Shown here: in pieces, positions 17,149-26,642 of the stretch
Layout: every line of letters starts with the position of its first letter
Position numbering within the stretch: the first letter of the stretch is position 1
Source of the DNA: CAWAPS01 sp963783945
Lineage (GTDB): Bacteria; Actinomycetota; Acidimicrobiia; Acidimicrobiales; Palsa-688
Assembly (NCBI GenBank): GCA_963783945.1
Contig: CAWAPS010000019.1
Span: forward strand, 930,001-994,000
Direction: 5' to 3'
Length of the DNA stretch: 64,000 nucleotides
Made by a program: the position numbers and the translations under genes
The notes under the pieces: model-generated
Seen by the model: only the letters and a program-made list of their open reading frames with translations
What the model was told of the DNA's origin: nothing
The model's database searches: none

Positions 17149-17963
17149 TGGGCCTCTAGGCGCTCCCCGCTCATGCGAGAAACCGGCGAAGGCCCGTTGC
17201 GGAAGGTCGACCACCGAGGCCTCGGTTTGTTCCCACCGACTCGCGGGGTTGATCGACGGAGTGCGCTTCGATATCGGGCCATTGCGCGCTGGAGGCGGCC
17301 GGTGGCCGGTGGGAGCAGCAGCTCTTCCGCTCTGCTGGGACCGTCAGGGGCAACGCACCGGCACGACGGGATGTCCTGCCAGGAGGCTCCCTCACTGCGC
17401 CACCGAACCAGCATCAAAAGTATCCCAATACAGGCATCTGGCTCCCTCGTCCTCCCCAATCGCATGTCAGATACCCGGGAGGCCAAGGTCTGAAACGCCG
17501 TACCCGGGTGAGCGGGACTCACCGACCGAAGAGTTGAGGCGGGCGGCACCGGCGTGGAGATGGTGATCGAAGCGGCGCTCGGCGAACATCCCGAAAGCAC
17601 CCCCACCACAGCCACCGCCCACAACGGTAGGACGTCCGGCCCCGCGCTCGTTGTCGTCACCGAGAGCCTGCCCTGGCGACAGAGGCCCGGTCCATTGGCC
17701 TGAATTCACTACTGCACATTGCCCTGAGCTCTCAGCACAGCGACAGGGGTGGGCCCGACCATGGGAGTCCGAGATATCGCCGCCGGCCTCGGTGTCAACA
17801 ATGACACAGCCGCCCGAGCCGTCTTGCCCCGCGTGGCCTCTGGTCTAGCGCCCGGGATCGACTCCGGGATGATCGAAGACAGGCGCACTCAGGATCGGCC
17901 GACTCCTTCCCAGCCGAACTCGGCCCCCTTCGAGGAGGAACACATGACTGACGTGCACAATGA
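17149..17963. other. Gap with scrambled coding-like fragments
   Basis: About 800 bases between the Mrp operon and the PLD gene. A plus frame at about 17758-17850 reads GVRDIAAGLGVNNDTAARAV, which resembles a helix-turn-helix of a transposase or regulator, but there is no domain after it. Around 17560-17700 another plus frame looks coding (VIEAALGEHPEST) without a family. I read this as a decayed insertion zone. Confidence 0.3.
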
Positions 17964-18071
17964 CTCGTCGCCAATCCTGAGATCCGTCTGTCCCTGCTTG
18001 GGGTGGCCGCCGTGGGTTTGCTGGCATTCGGGCTGTACGGCTTCGTCGAGGCCCGCCGGCGGCGGACCTAA
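17964..18071 (+). pseudogene. DUF1206-type C-terminal remnant
   Basis: An in-frame TGA at 17961 is followed by 35 residues ending at TAA 18069-18071: RLSLLGVAAVGLLAFGLYGF then VEARRRRT. A final hydrophobic helix ending in GLYGFVEARRRR is the typical end of actinobacterial DUF1206 membrane proteins. Nothing upstream in frame belongs to that family, so only the last helix survives. Confidence 0.5.
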
Positions 18072-18103
18072 GAGCCGCTCAAAGCTCCGCCGGACCGGCA
18101 GCC

Positions 18104-19702
18104 TTACGGGCGGTGGCTCAGACGGTCGCGCAGGGCCCGGCCGTCAGGGTCATAGATCGCCTTGTACACCGGGGTGGCCCACAGCCGGTGACGGCGCGGC
18201 AGCGTCTCTGGAACGTGGGGCCGCAGCCGTCCCGGGGGCCGGGGGCCCGTTCGCCCGCGGTCATACCACGCTTGCAGCCTACCAGCACTGGCCTTGAAGG
18301 CCTTGAACGCTCGCCCAAGGTCGAGCAGGTCTTCGATTTCGCCGGGGCCGGCGTCGAGGTGTTCGCCCATCAGTTTCAGGCGCAGATCCCGAGCGAACCG
18401 CCGAGCCCCGTCGCCCTCGCCGGCGGGATCGACAGGGCAGCGGCCGTCCGGCTCGGAGTCAATCACCGCGCAAGACGCCTCGCTGTCATGGGTCCACGAC
18501 CGGCGGTTCAGGTTATCCGAGCCGACCATGGCCCACACGTCATCGACAACGACCACCTTCGAGTGCACATAGACCGGGGTGCCGACCGGGTTCTCGATGT
18601 CGTAAATGGCGAATCGGTCCCCACCCGCTGACCGGCAAACCCGTATGGCCTGCTCGCGGCCGACCAGGCTCGGCCAGCGCGACGCCGCCTCCTTATCCGG
18701 GAATCGGGGGACGACGGCGATCAGATACAGGTGAGGATTGACTCGCAACGCATCGGCGAAGAGATCCGCCACGAAAGGGGCCCACAAGTACTGATCTTCG
18801 ACATAGATGAGCCGTCGGGCCCGCTTGAGCACCTTTCGGTAGGCGTAGTCGATGCTCCGCTCGCCGAGGGGGGCAAACGGATAACGGCGCAGACGGGCTG
18901 GATAGGTGCGCAGGATCTGCACGGTGTGCGCACCCCGGGCAGGGGGGTCGGGCAATCGTTCGGGCAGGTCGCGACCGACCAATTGGCCGGCCATGTACGC
19001 CCGGTCCATCAATGCCCGAAAGGGACTCGACAAGTCCAGAGCGCTGCTACCATCCCACCGCTCCCGGAACGTGAGCTCCACGTCGCCCACGGCGGGGCCG
19101 CGAATCAAGCACTGAACGTCGTGCCACGGCGGTCGATCGCCATATACCTTAGGAAACTCCATGGCTTGGGGATCCCCTGCGTGCGCAGCGTCGTCGTTTC
19201 TGCTCAGCCCGAGGTCGATGCCGCCCAGGAACGCCACGTCCTCGCCCGGGCGATCGGGGTGGCGGATGACGACGAACTTCTGGTGATGCGACCCGCCCCG
19301 GCGGGTGCGCGGGTCAAGCAGAACCTGACCGCCTTGCTCAGAGACCGCCCGGGCCAGTTCCGCGTTCTTGCCCTCGCTCTGATCCAGCCAGCCGGGCTGG
19401 GAACGCCAGATCAACCCGAAAATCACGACGCCTCGACGAGCCAGATCTCCGAGCACGTCACCGACAGTCGAACCCTCCCCGTCAAGAAGCTCCTCGGTGT
19501 CGGCCCGGAAGGCCGCGACGTAGACCCGATCGTGCCGTCGGGTCAGGCACAGTCGCTCATGCAGGACGGGGAAGTACTCGGCCCCGTGGACCAGCACCGT
19601 CACAGTGTTCCCGGCGGTCCACGCCCGGATCTTCGTGGCCGGGTTGGCGCGTTCCACGCTGGAGAGAAACCACTTCTCGACGGCTGTATCGGTCTCGGGC
19701 AC
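18104..19702 (-). CDS. Phospholipase D-family protein (cardiolipin-synthase-like)
   Basis: About 532 residues from GTG 19702; the frame is open to 19852 but those 50 residues look non-coding. Two PLD catalytic regions are visible. The first, GGSHHQKFVVI then LGGIDLG, keeps His and Lys but has Arg where the HxKxxxxD Asp is expected. The second, VHSKVVVVDDVWAMVGSDNL, is a complete HKD. Conserved GSDNLNRRSW follows. Such proteins hydrolyse or transfer phosphatidyl groups at the membrane, though some cleave other phosphodiesters. There is no signal peptide or obvious transmembrane helix. Single gene on the minus strand. Confidence 0.82.
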   Translation of the reverse strand: MPETDTAVEKWFLSSVERANPATKIRAWTAGNTVTVLVHGAEYFPVLHERLCLTRRHDRVYVAAFRADTEELLDGEGSTVGDVLGDLARRGVVIFGLIWRSQPGWLDQSEGKNAELARAVSEQGGQVLLDPRTRRGGSHHQKFVVIRHPDRPGEDVAFLGGIDLGLSRNDDAAHAGDPQAMEFPKVYGDRPPWHDVQCLIRGPAVGDVELTFRERWDGSSALDLSSPFRALMDRAYMAGQLVGRDLPERLPDPPARGAHTVQILRTYPARLRRYPFAPLGERSIDYAYRKVLKRARRLIYVEDQYLWAPFVADLFADALRVNPHLYLIAVVPRFPDKEAASRWPSLVGREQAIRVCRSAGGDRFAIYDIENPVGTPVYVHSKVVVVDDVWAMVGSDNLNRRSWTHDSEASCAVIDSEPDGRCPVDPAGEGDGARRFARDLRLKLMGEHLDAGPGEIEDLLDLGRAFKAFKASAGRLQAWYDRGRTGPRPPGRLRPHVPETLPRRHRLWATPVYKAIYDPDGRALRDRLSHRP

Positions 19703-20280
19703 GCCCGAAGTCTGGCCGGACGAGAACCCTCCCGTCCAGCAAGCCCGTGGCGGTTCGTCGTGGCCAGCCCGAAACGGACCGCAGCGCCCACCACCAGTGA
19801 TCGCATCGGTATCGAGGGACGAGCGACCACGGCCCAGGCGATCGCCTACCAACCTCGACGACGGAGTTGGTCACGTGAGGCCTCGAAGCCGACCATCGAC
19901 TCCGACGTCGGTCGCATAGGCAGCAACTAGCCCTGCTACGCCGAAACTGAACGTCCCCCGTTACACCTTCGACGTCATGCATTGACATCAGTGCGAGACC
20001 AACTTGTTGCCCACACTTGGCACTACCAGCTTTCCACCGATCATGGGCTCGCTAACCCGCCCCGAGAAGGTCGTACCCGATGTCACAAACGTCGGCAAGG
20101 GCTCACCGTCGGGTGAAGGTGGAGTCCGGTCGGCTATCGGGCTTGCACTCTGCAGTCCCTTCCGCAGCTTGACTCTCCTGTGACGGCAAAATCAGCCCTC
20201 GGATCCCTCACCAGAATGGCCAATCGCCAGTATCTGCTCCGGCCTCGTGTTCTCTGACGCCGCTGATCGCTTTCGAAGGA
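19703..20280. other. Gap with no recognised gene
   Basis: Nearly 600 bases between the PLD gene and a Rieske-type fragment. Open frames here are antisense or GC-driven and show no family motif. The promoter of the PLD gene should be at the left end. Confidence 0.35.
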
Positions 20281-20530
20281 TCAGTGACTGTCTATCCAGG
20301 CGTGAAGGTTCCGGTGAAATCCCACAACGTTGTACTCCTGCATACTGGCAGCGACAATCTTCGTCGCCTTTGGATCGCGGCTGAGGGCGCGGGCAGCAAA
20401 GTCCTTTTGGACCTTCCTGCAGTTGGACACGTCCTGGTCGATAATCACTCCAAGGTAACCTGCCGGGCGGGCCGTCCCCTGTGGAGATCCGTGGTGTGAG
20501 TAGCGAAGACGGCGTGTCGAAGATATTCAC
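20281..20530 (-). pseudogene. C-terminal remnant of an aromatic-ring-hydroxylating oxygenase alpha subunit
   Basis: A minus-strand frame ending at TGA 20283-20281 reads GYLGVIIDQDVSNCRKVQKD, then TKIVAASMQEYNVVGFHRNL and HAWIDSH. The order D-x-x-N-x-x-x-V-Q-K, then QE-x-N-x-x-x-FH-x-x-x-x-W is the usual end of Rieske oxygenase alpha subunits, and the intact Rieske gene at 33926-35308 ends similarly (NVERQQRG, NISNMHQELDRYL). Upstream the frame is closed by TGA near 20532, and a neighbouring frame (GDLDVAREYLRHAVFATH) may continue it. No Rieske or iron-site half remains. Confidence 0.5.
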
Positions 20531-20599
20531 GTGCCACGTCCAGATCCCCTTCCCGTTCGAGTCCGGGCCTAGCCCTCGCTGTCTACCCGCAACGAGCGT

Positions 20600-22712
20600 T
20601 CAGGTCGACACGGCCGCCACGATCCGCTCGTGAGTGAGCGGGAGGTCGCGGACACGTATGCCAAGGGCGGCGGCCAGCCCGTTGGCGATGGCGGCAGCGA
20701 CCGGTCCCTGCACGATCTCGCCGACCCCAAGAGGGCGGTTGGCGCGGTCAGCGAGGAGCCGCACTTCGACGGCCGGGACCTCCGAGAACCGGAGTATCGG
20801 GTACTCCTCCCAGGTCGTGCTGGTGACTCGCTCCCGGTCGAAGCGCACTTGCTCGCGAAGCGTCCAACTAGCAGCCTGGATGGCGCCGCCCTCGAGCTGA
20901 TTGGCCACGCCGTCCGGGTTCACGGCTGCGCCGACGTCGGCGATCACGGTGAGTTTCGGCACCCGCAGCGTCTCCACCGCTTCGACGTGCGCCACGACGG
21001 CGCAGTAGCCACCGACGTTCTTGTACCGGGCGAAGGCCACGCCCTGGCCGACGACATCTCCGCGCGGAGCCGCGTCCGCGTACCTCCCTGGCCGCTTCGA
21101 GCACGGCGCGGGCTCGTGGGTCGGTGAGGTGCTGCAGGCGGAGATCGACCGGGTCGGCGAGGACCGCCTCGGCGAGCTCATCCATGAACGACTCAATGGC
21201 GAAGACGTTGAGGAAAGCGCCCAGGCTCCGCAGAGACGACGTGCGTAGCGGCATATCGAGCAACCGGTGGCCGAGAACCTTCACCGACGGGAACGCGTAA
21301 TACGGCGCCGCGTTCCGGCCACCCCCGTTGTCCGGGTGCAGGTCGAAGGCAATCACTCGCTCGTACGGCTCCGCCAGCTGGTAGGCGGCGATGAACGCGG
21401 GGGCGTCATCGATAACCCCGGGCCGGGAGATGTGCCCGTTCGAGAAGTAGTGGTGCTCCCAGGCCACTACCTCTCCAGCATCGTCGAGTTCGGCGGCAAG
21501 CTCGACCAAGCCGGCGGCGCCGAACGGCGACCAGGCGAGCTCCCCCTCACGGGACCACAACAGACGGACGGGCCGGCCTGGCACCGACCGGGCCAGCAGG
21601 GCCGCCTCGAAAGCGACGTCGTCGGCGCCGTTGTGCCCGTAACCGCCGGGGCCCTCCATGTGGTGGACCACAATCGCCTCGGGCGGTACGCCGAGGCCGC
21701 GGGCCATCGCGCCCCCGAGGTTGACGATGCCCTGACCCGAACACCATAGCTCCAGACGCTGATCGGTCCAGCGGGCTACAGCGCAGGACGGGCCCATCGA
21801 GGCGTGGGCAATAAACGGACGAGTGTAGGTCGCCGACACGAAACGCGTGGCCGGCCCACGGGGCTTGTCGCTCTGACGCTCGGCCACGACGGTCGTTTCG
21901 TGCGGCCCGGCCTTCAGGAAGGTACCCAGGTCACTCCCGTCAGGCAATCCCCACCCCGGGCCCCACTCGGCTGCTGCGGCCAGACGGGCGGCACCAGCGA
22001 GCGCGACCTCTTCCCGCTCGGCGACCAATCCGAGGAAGCTTCCGTCCCGGACGACCCCGATTACACCGGGAAGATCCCCGACGGCGGTCTCGTCGACGGA
22101 CACCAGCGGCGCACCCGGCACGGCGGAGCGAACCATCCGCCCGTGCACCATGCCCGCCAGAACGAGATCGTGGACGTAGGCAGCTGCGCCCGTGACCTTG
22201 GCCGGCAGGTCGATCCGCGGCACACTAGTGCCGATTAACCGCCACGACGCCGGGTCCTTCGGTGACACGCGGCCGGTGGCGTTGCAGTCGAGGAGGCCGC
22301 CGGCTGCCAGCTCCGCGTAGGAGACCATCCGCCCATCGGACGCCACCACCGCGCCGTGGCGTGTTTGGAGCTCCGCTGGCGCTACGCCCAGCCTCCCAGC
22401 CGCGGCCTCGACGAGGAGGTACCGGACCTCGGCCGCGACCTGACGGACCGCCTCGCCCGACTGCTCGATCGACGTGCTGCCGGCGGTGAACATCTCGTTG
22501 GGGTTCGTCGCCGAGCTCGCCGAGATCACGCGGATCTGGGACATCTCGACGTCGAGCTCGTCGGCGGCCATCTGCGCCAGTGCCGTGAGGATCCCCTGGC
22601 CGATCTCGACCTTACCTACCTTTAGTTCCACGGTGCCGTCCGCAGGCAGGGCGATCCACTGCGACAACCGCGGGTTGAGGATGAGACTCACGGACGTGGT
22701 CGCCGGCGTCAT
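20600..22712 (-). pseudogene. Xanthine-dehydrogenase-family molybdopterin-binding subunit, frameshifted
   Basis: The large Mo-cofactor subunit of an isoquinoline/aldehyde/xanthine dehydrogenase-type enzyme. Started at ATG 22712 (ATGA overlap with the 2Fe-2S subunit), the first frame gives VELKVGKVEIGQGILTALAQ, FTAGSTSIEQSGEAVRQVA, GTSVPRIDLPAKVTGAAAYV, AHASMGPSCAVARW and SLRSLGAFLNVFAIESFMDE. Near 21081-21082 (gtaCCtcc on the plus strand) the frame is lost. Removing one base rejoins it to the second frame, which carries RGDVVGQGVAFARYKNVGGY, LTVIADVGAAVNPDGVANQL, EGGAIQAASW and the terminal catalytic-Glu-type segment LGVGEIVQGPVAAAIANGLA. Repaired length is about 704 residues, near the family norm. 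Probably inactive if the extra base is real. Confidence 0.8.
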
Positions 22713-23182
22713 GAGGCCGCTCTTGCAGACGCCTTCAGCACGGCGCGCACGATGCGATTGTGTGAGCCGCACCGGCACAGGTTCCCGTCGAGGGCGGTAC
22801 GCACCTCCTCCTCGGTGGGACTGCGGTTGCTCTCGAGCAGCGCAGATGCCTTGATAATGATCCCTGACAGGCAGTAGCCGCACTGGCCGGCCTGCTCCTC
22901 GAGCAACGCCTGCTGCAACGCGACGCCGACGCTGGTACGGCTCAGCCCTTCGACGGTCGTGACCTCGGCGGTGCCAAGGCTCCACAACGGCGTGTCGCAC
23001 GACGGAACGGCACTCCCGTCGATCAGCACGAAGCAGGCGCCGCACTGGTTCGCCCCGCACCCGAACCGCGTGCCGACGAGTCCAAGGTCGTTGCGCAGCA
23101 CATACACCAGGCGCGTCTCGGGGTTCGCCCACACGTTGCATCGGACCCCGTTGACGGTCAGGCTGGTGGCCCTCGCACTCAT
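22709..23182 (-). CDS. Xanthine-dehydrogenase-family [2Fe-2S] small subunit
   Basis: 157 residues, the standard size. The plant-type cluster cysteines are in GTRFGCGANQCGACFVLID and VPSC; the second cluster is in GQCGYCLSGIIIKA and GNLCRCGSHNRIV. It delivers electrons from the molybdenum site. Start ATG 23182 gives MSARATSLTVNG. The gene precedes the Mo-binding subunit and overlaps it by ATGA; no FAD subunit is present, as in two-subunit IorAB-type enzymes, so a cytochrome or other acceptor is expected. Confidence 0.85.
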   Translation of the reverse strand: MSARATSLTVNGVRCNVWANPETRLVYVLRNDLGLVGTRFGCGANQCGACFVLIDGSAVPSCDTPLWSLGTAEVTTVEGLSRTSVGVALQQALLEEQAGQCGYCLSGIIIKASALLESNRSPTEEEVRTALDGNLCRCGSHNRIVRAVLKASARAAS

Positions 23183-23693
23183 CCCCGGGAGCCCACGGCC
23201 TCGCAGGTCATCGTGATCCACAGGGGCAACCCTATGGCGTGATGACGGCTGTGGTTCTCGAGGATCTTCCGAGAGGCTGCCGCCGGGAAGTCCAGCGTCA
23301 TCCTCATGGCGAAGCCGCACTCGATCTCCCTGCGACTGCTGGCACGCCGACATCGCCACCGGGGGGAGGTTGTCGAGGAGCGTCGCCAAACACGGACCTA
23401 CCCCGCCGGACCGGTCGGGGAGGCCGGGTCCAGCTCGAACACTACTGGCGAATCGAGCGGCTGGATCTGGAACTGGACAGGGTCGGGAGACATCTCCAGC
23501 GGACCGGTTGTACGAGGGCTCACGCGCTGGGTCGAGAACTCCGTCAGGAGTCGCTCTTCCTGTCTTCAGGTGCCATTCGATCGGCCCTTGCGGAGAAATG
23601 TATACAGTGAGGCGATGGGCCTGTCGACCGAATTCAAGGGCGCGCCTGGCCACGACAGGTCGACCTCCCGACGATCATCGCCGCGATGCGGAT
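23183..23693. promoter_or_regulatory. Divergent intergenic region with a TGTATACA dyad
   Basis: About 510 bases between the divergent oxidoreductase and propeller genes. The perfect palindrome TGTATACA lies at 23599-23606 in a short AT-rich patch (gaaatgtatacagtg), like operators of GntR or TetR regulators. No gene is recognised here; long open frames over this stretch show no family motifs. Confidence 0.35.
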
Positions 23694-25007
23694 ATGGCGT
23701 TGAAATGGAGAGGGCAACGTGATCGGCGCTATCAGGAGCGCACGGAGACGGGCAACTACCGAGGGCTCCTGATAACCCTCATGCCTGGCGCGGTGCTGCC
23801 CACGGTCGAGGAGGCATCTGCTGTCGAGCTCGTCGGCTACCACAACCTCGCCGGCCGGCCGGCATTCAAGCTGGCGATCCAGCGGCAGGGTGACCAATGG
23901 TTCCTCTACACCGGCCACTTCTGGCATAGCGGTTGGACGGTACTCGACGTCACCCGCCCGGAGGCGCCAAAGCTCCTCCGCTTCATACCTGGCCCCGCGG
24001 GTGTGCGCACCGCCCAGATACAGGTGGCAGACGGTCTCATGATCACCGGGGCCGAGGAGCCATACGACAGCGATGGCCGGTTCGACCGCGACGTCCTCGG
24101 CTTCGGCGTGTGGGACGTGAAGACAGATCCGACGTATCCCCGGTTGCTCGGCAACCACCGCACCGGCGGGCGGGGCACCCACCGCAACTTCTACGCCGGT
24201 GGCTCCTATGTCTACGCTACCGTCGCTGGGATCCGGGAGTTCCACGGGAACATCCTCGGGATCGTCGATGTGTCCGACCCCACGGCACCGGTCGAGGTCG
24301 GCCGTTGGTGGGCGCCCGGGCAGCGGATCGCCGACGGCCTTGCGCCGGTGGCCACGATGCAACTCCACGGACCCGCGTACGTGGTCGGTAACCGAGCCTA
24401 CGCCTCCTGGGGCCGCTCGGGCGCGCTCATCCTCGACGTCAACGACCCGATCGCGCCTCGGCTTGTAGCGAAGGTCGACGTCGGCGACTTCCACGGCCTC
24501 GTCGGCTGCCACAGCGCGATCCCATACCGCGACGGGCAGCTGATGGTGATCAACGGCGAGGGCGTGTACGAAGGTCGCGACGCCGCGCCCCAGTACCTCG
24601 TGGTCGTCGACATCAGCGACGAGACCAACCCACGCATCCTCTCCTCCTGCCCAGTCCCGCGGCCGTCACCAGGCCTGCCTTACCGGAACTACTACGAAAA
24701 GGGTGGCCGGTTCGGGCCGCACAACCAGCACCACCACCAGGGGCATGCCGATCACTATCGCCCCCGCGACGTGCTCCCAGTTACGTTCTTCAACGCCGGG
24801 CTGAGGCTCTTCACCCTCTCCGACCCCTATATGCCAGAGGAGGTTGGCTGTTTCGTCTCTGGGCCGCCGGCCGAGCGGCTCGGTCCACGGCCGCACACCG
24901 CGCTGGTGTCGCACTTCGAGGACGTCCTTGTGGACGCCCGGGGAAACATCTTCTGCTCCGACCCGAACCAGGGGCTGTTCGTTCTCCGCTCGCCCCTGCT
25001 CGAATGA
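23694..25007 (+). CDS. LVIVD-repeat beta-propeller-like protein
   Basis: 437 residues from ATG 23694. The chain holds repeats of the type HSGWTVLDVTRPEAPKLLRF, GNILGIVDVSDPTAPVEVG, SGALILDVNDPIAPRLVAK and YLVVVDISDETNPRILS, matching the LVIVD repeat found in surface or secreted beta-propellers. His-rich HNQHHHQGHADHYRPRD near residue 345 could bind metal. No signal peptide is seen from this start; the upstream frame is open but non-family. It is divergent from the molybdenum hydroxylase genes, which may reflect a shared pathway, but its reaction is unknown. Confidence 0.75.
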   Translation: MALKWRGQRDRRYQERTETGNYRGLLITLMPGAVLPTVEEASAVELVGYHNLAGRPAFKLAIQRQGDQWFLYTGHFWHSGWTVLDVTRPEAPKLLRFIPGPAGVRTAQIQVADGLMITGAEEPYDSDGRFDRDVLGFGVWDVKTDPTYPRLLGNHRTGGRGTHRNFYAGGSYVYATVAGIREFHGNILGIVDVSDPTAPVEVGRWWAPGQRIADGLAPVATMQLHGPAYVVGNRAYASWGRSGALILDVNDPIAPRLVAKVDVGDFHGLVGCHSAIPYRDGQLMVINGEGVYEGRDAAPQYLVVVDISDETNPRILSSCPVPRPSPGLPYRNYYEKGGRFGPHNQHHHQGHADHYRPRDVLPVTFFNAGLRLFTLSDPYMPEEVGCFVSGPPAERLGPRPHTALVSHFEDVLVDARGNIFCSDPNQGLFVLRSPLLE

Positions 25008-25371
25008 CTCAGCCCTGACATCAGGCCAAGCAGCGAGGGCTGGCAGGGTCAGCCAGGTCGGGCTCGAGCACTACGTCGTTGTGCCGGTAAGCGTCCACGC
25101 ACGGACCAAAATCGCCGTTGCGGACCACCTCGCCCGAGGCTCAGGAGCCCGGTGTAGGGGGCGCAAACGCCCTCGTCGCGGACAGACGATCTGGCTCCAT
25201 TGTCCGACTCGACCCGCTGGCCGGCTCTGGCCGCCGCGACCACTCTGTACCAGATAACTATTCGAACGGGCCCCAATGATCGAGATGCGCAGAGCAATCT
25301 GACCTCATTTACCCTTCTCGCCGCAAACTTCTGGCTCCGCGGCGTCGAGTCATGAGATAGCGTCCACTTTT
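25008..25371. other. Gap with no recognised gene
   Basis: Some 360 bases after the propeller gene. No family-like frame, hairpin with T-run or clear promoter is visible. Confidence 0.35.
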
Positions 25372-25608
25372 GTGCGTCACTCCGAGTTGTCCGATCCGCA
25401 GCTGGCCCAACTGGCGAAAGCTCTTGCCGATTTGGGACCCGGGCGATCGTTCAGCGGCACCGAGGCGCTAACCGCTGCTCTTGGAGCCGGCATCGAGAAC
25501 CATCTTGCCGCGATCGACTCGGCCCTCGAGGACTTAGAGGATGCCGGGAGAATTTGCGAGGGGCAAAAGAGACCACCGCGATGGCAGGTCGTGTCCACCA
25601 GCGCTTAG
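25372..25608 (+). CDS. Small hypothetical acidic/helical protein
   Basis: 78 residues from GTG 25372. The sequence LSDPQLAQLAKALADLGPG, then FSGTEALTAALGAGIENHLA and IDSALEDLEDAGRICEGQK is helix-rich, with a pattern like a small winged-helix or antitoxin-type fold, ending RPPRWQVVSTSA. Codon third positions are GC-rich as in real genes of this window. No family is recognised. It overlaps a minus-strand open frame at its 3' end. Confidence 0.5.
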   Translation: MRHSELSDPQLAQLAKALADLGPGRSFSGTEALTAALGAGIENHLAAIDSALEDLEDAGRICEGQKRPPRWQVVSTSA

Positions 25609-25899
25609 CCGCCTGACCGCAGACTCCAACGGGGCGGCTAGGACCCGGTTGTTCTGGCCGCTGATAACCGCGGTCGGAGTCAGGATGGTTCGCACCTCGT
25701 TCTCGACGTGGGCGCTCACTTCCCCGAGCAAGCTCGCGCTGCGGTGCAGCCGGATTAGAAGGTCGTGGTAGCGAAGACTGATCGATCCTGACTTGGCGCC
25801 AAGGTCGTTAGCCGACCGCGATCGTCGCCAGATCGCCGAGCGGTGAGCTGGTCGAAGGGCGAGGCCCTGGGTGACGGTACCGATCTGAGATGCCGACAC
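25534..25899 (-). CDS. Possible hypothetical protein, convergent and overlapping
   Basis: An open frame of 121 residues with coding-like stretches (SLRYHDLLIRLHRSASLLGE and NEVRTILTPTAVISGQNNRV). It overlaps the 3' end of the plus-strand 78-residue frame by 75 nt, so at most one of the two is complete as drawn. No family or good ribosome binding site was seen. Confidence 0.25.
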   Translation of the reverse strand: MSASQIGTVTQGLALRPAHRSAIWRRSRSANDLGAKSGSISLRYHDLLIRLHRSASLLGEVSAHVENEVRTILTPTAVISGQNNRVLAAPLESAVRRLSAGGHDLPSRWSLLPLANSPGIL

Positions 25900-26276
25900 G
25901 TCAAGGCCGGCTTCGGCCTACCGCGCTCGTTGGGCGTTTTGCCCTAAAGATGACTGTCGGCCGATGACCTGTACCTCCGGGAGGTCATGCGGCTGGCGAC
26001 GTCCGCAACGCGGCTGGGCGCCGGACCTGACCCCTTGGCACGTTGGCCGGCTCGATCGGTTGGCGCGCCTCTCCACGCAGCCGGGGAGCCCGCTTGCGGT
26101 CCATCACCTGGGTGCGGTCGCAGGCCGTGGATCGAAACCTCTTTGCGTCGAGGGCCGCCGGGCGGGGCGTGGTGTCGGTGTGGGTCCGGGAGTGACTGTT
26201 CGAGGAACCGGCTGATCAGGGGGCAAAGCCGATCACGCAGAACTACGAGTCGGCCCTGAATGCCCTCCCGGGCCTG
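25900..26276. other. Gap with two small hairpins
   Basis: Contains aggccg-gctt-cggcct (about 25906-25921) and gggc-gtttt-gccc (about 25933-25945), adjacent hairpins that could terminate transcripts from either side. Beyond them a plus frame (LREVMRLATSATRLGAG) looks weakly coding but cannot be placed. Confidence 0.3.
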
Positions 26277-26642
26277 TTATCGGCCGTGCGGCCAACGCCA
26301 GCGGCCATCCATGTCGATCTCGAGCCATCCGAGAGCCGCACGCAGCTGGTTGAGCTCAGCGATCACCGCTTCGGCGCCGTGGCGACTGAGCTGCGGGCAC
26401 ACACGACCGACGTCTAGAAGATCCCGCTCCAACCAGCGGACCCTCGTGATCGCCGCGGCCTTCTCCTCCGGGGTCAGCCCGACCTGGTGGACCACTTTAG
26501 GGATGAAGCCACCGCTACCCGCGACGTCGGTGGTGGCAACACCAGCCTCGAAAGCCGAAGTTGTGCGCACGACAGGGATGCGTGGGCGGGTGGGATAGCC
26601 GATGCTCATGACGATCGCCTTCACAATGGGAGATACAGACAT
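26277..26642 (-). CDS. Hypothetical protein
   Basis: Up to 121 residues from the first start at 26642; internal starts are possible. The C-terminal part is clearly coding: HQVGLTPEEKAAAITRVRWL, LSRHGAEAVIAELNQLRAAL and GWLEIDMDGRWRWP. Helical with a tryptophan-rich end. No known family recognised. It stands alone between two gene-poor stretches. Confidence 0.5.
   Translation of the reverse strand: MSVSPIVKAIVMSIGYPTRPRIPVVRTTSAFEAGVATTDVAGSGGFIPKVVHQVGLTPEEKAAAITRVRWLERDLLDVGRVCPQLSRHGAEAVIAELNQLRAALGWLEIDMDGRWRWPHGR

Noticed and set aside
17100..17660. 186-residue minus-strand frame over the mrpE 5' end
   Set aside because: It overlaps mrpE in another frame, lacks motifs and has a composition like a GC shadow.
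18731..19930. 399-residue plus-strand frame
   Set aside because: Antisense to the PLD gene, whose HKD motifs and codon use are clear.
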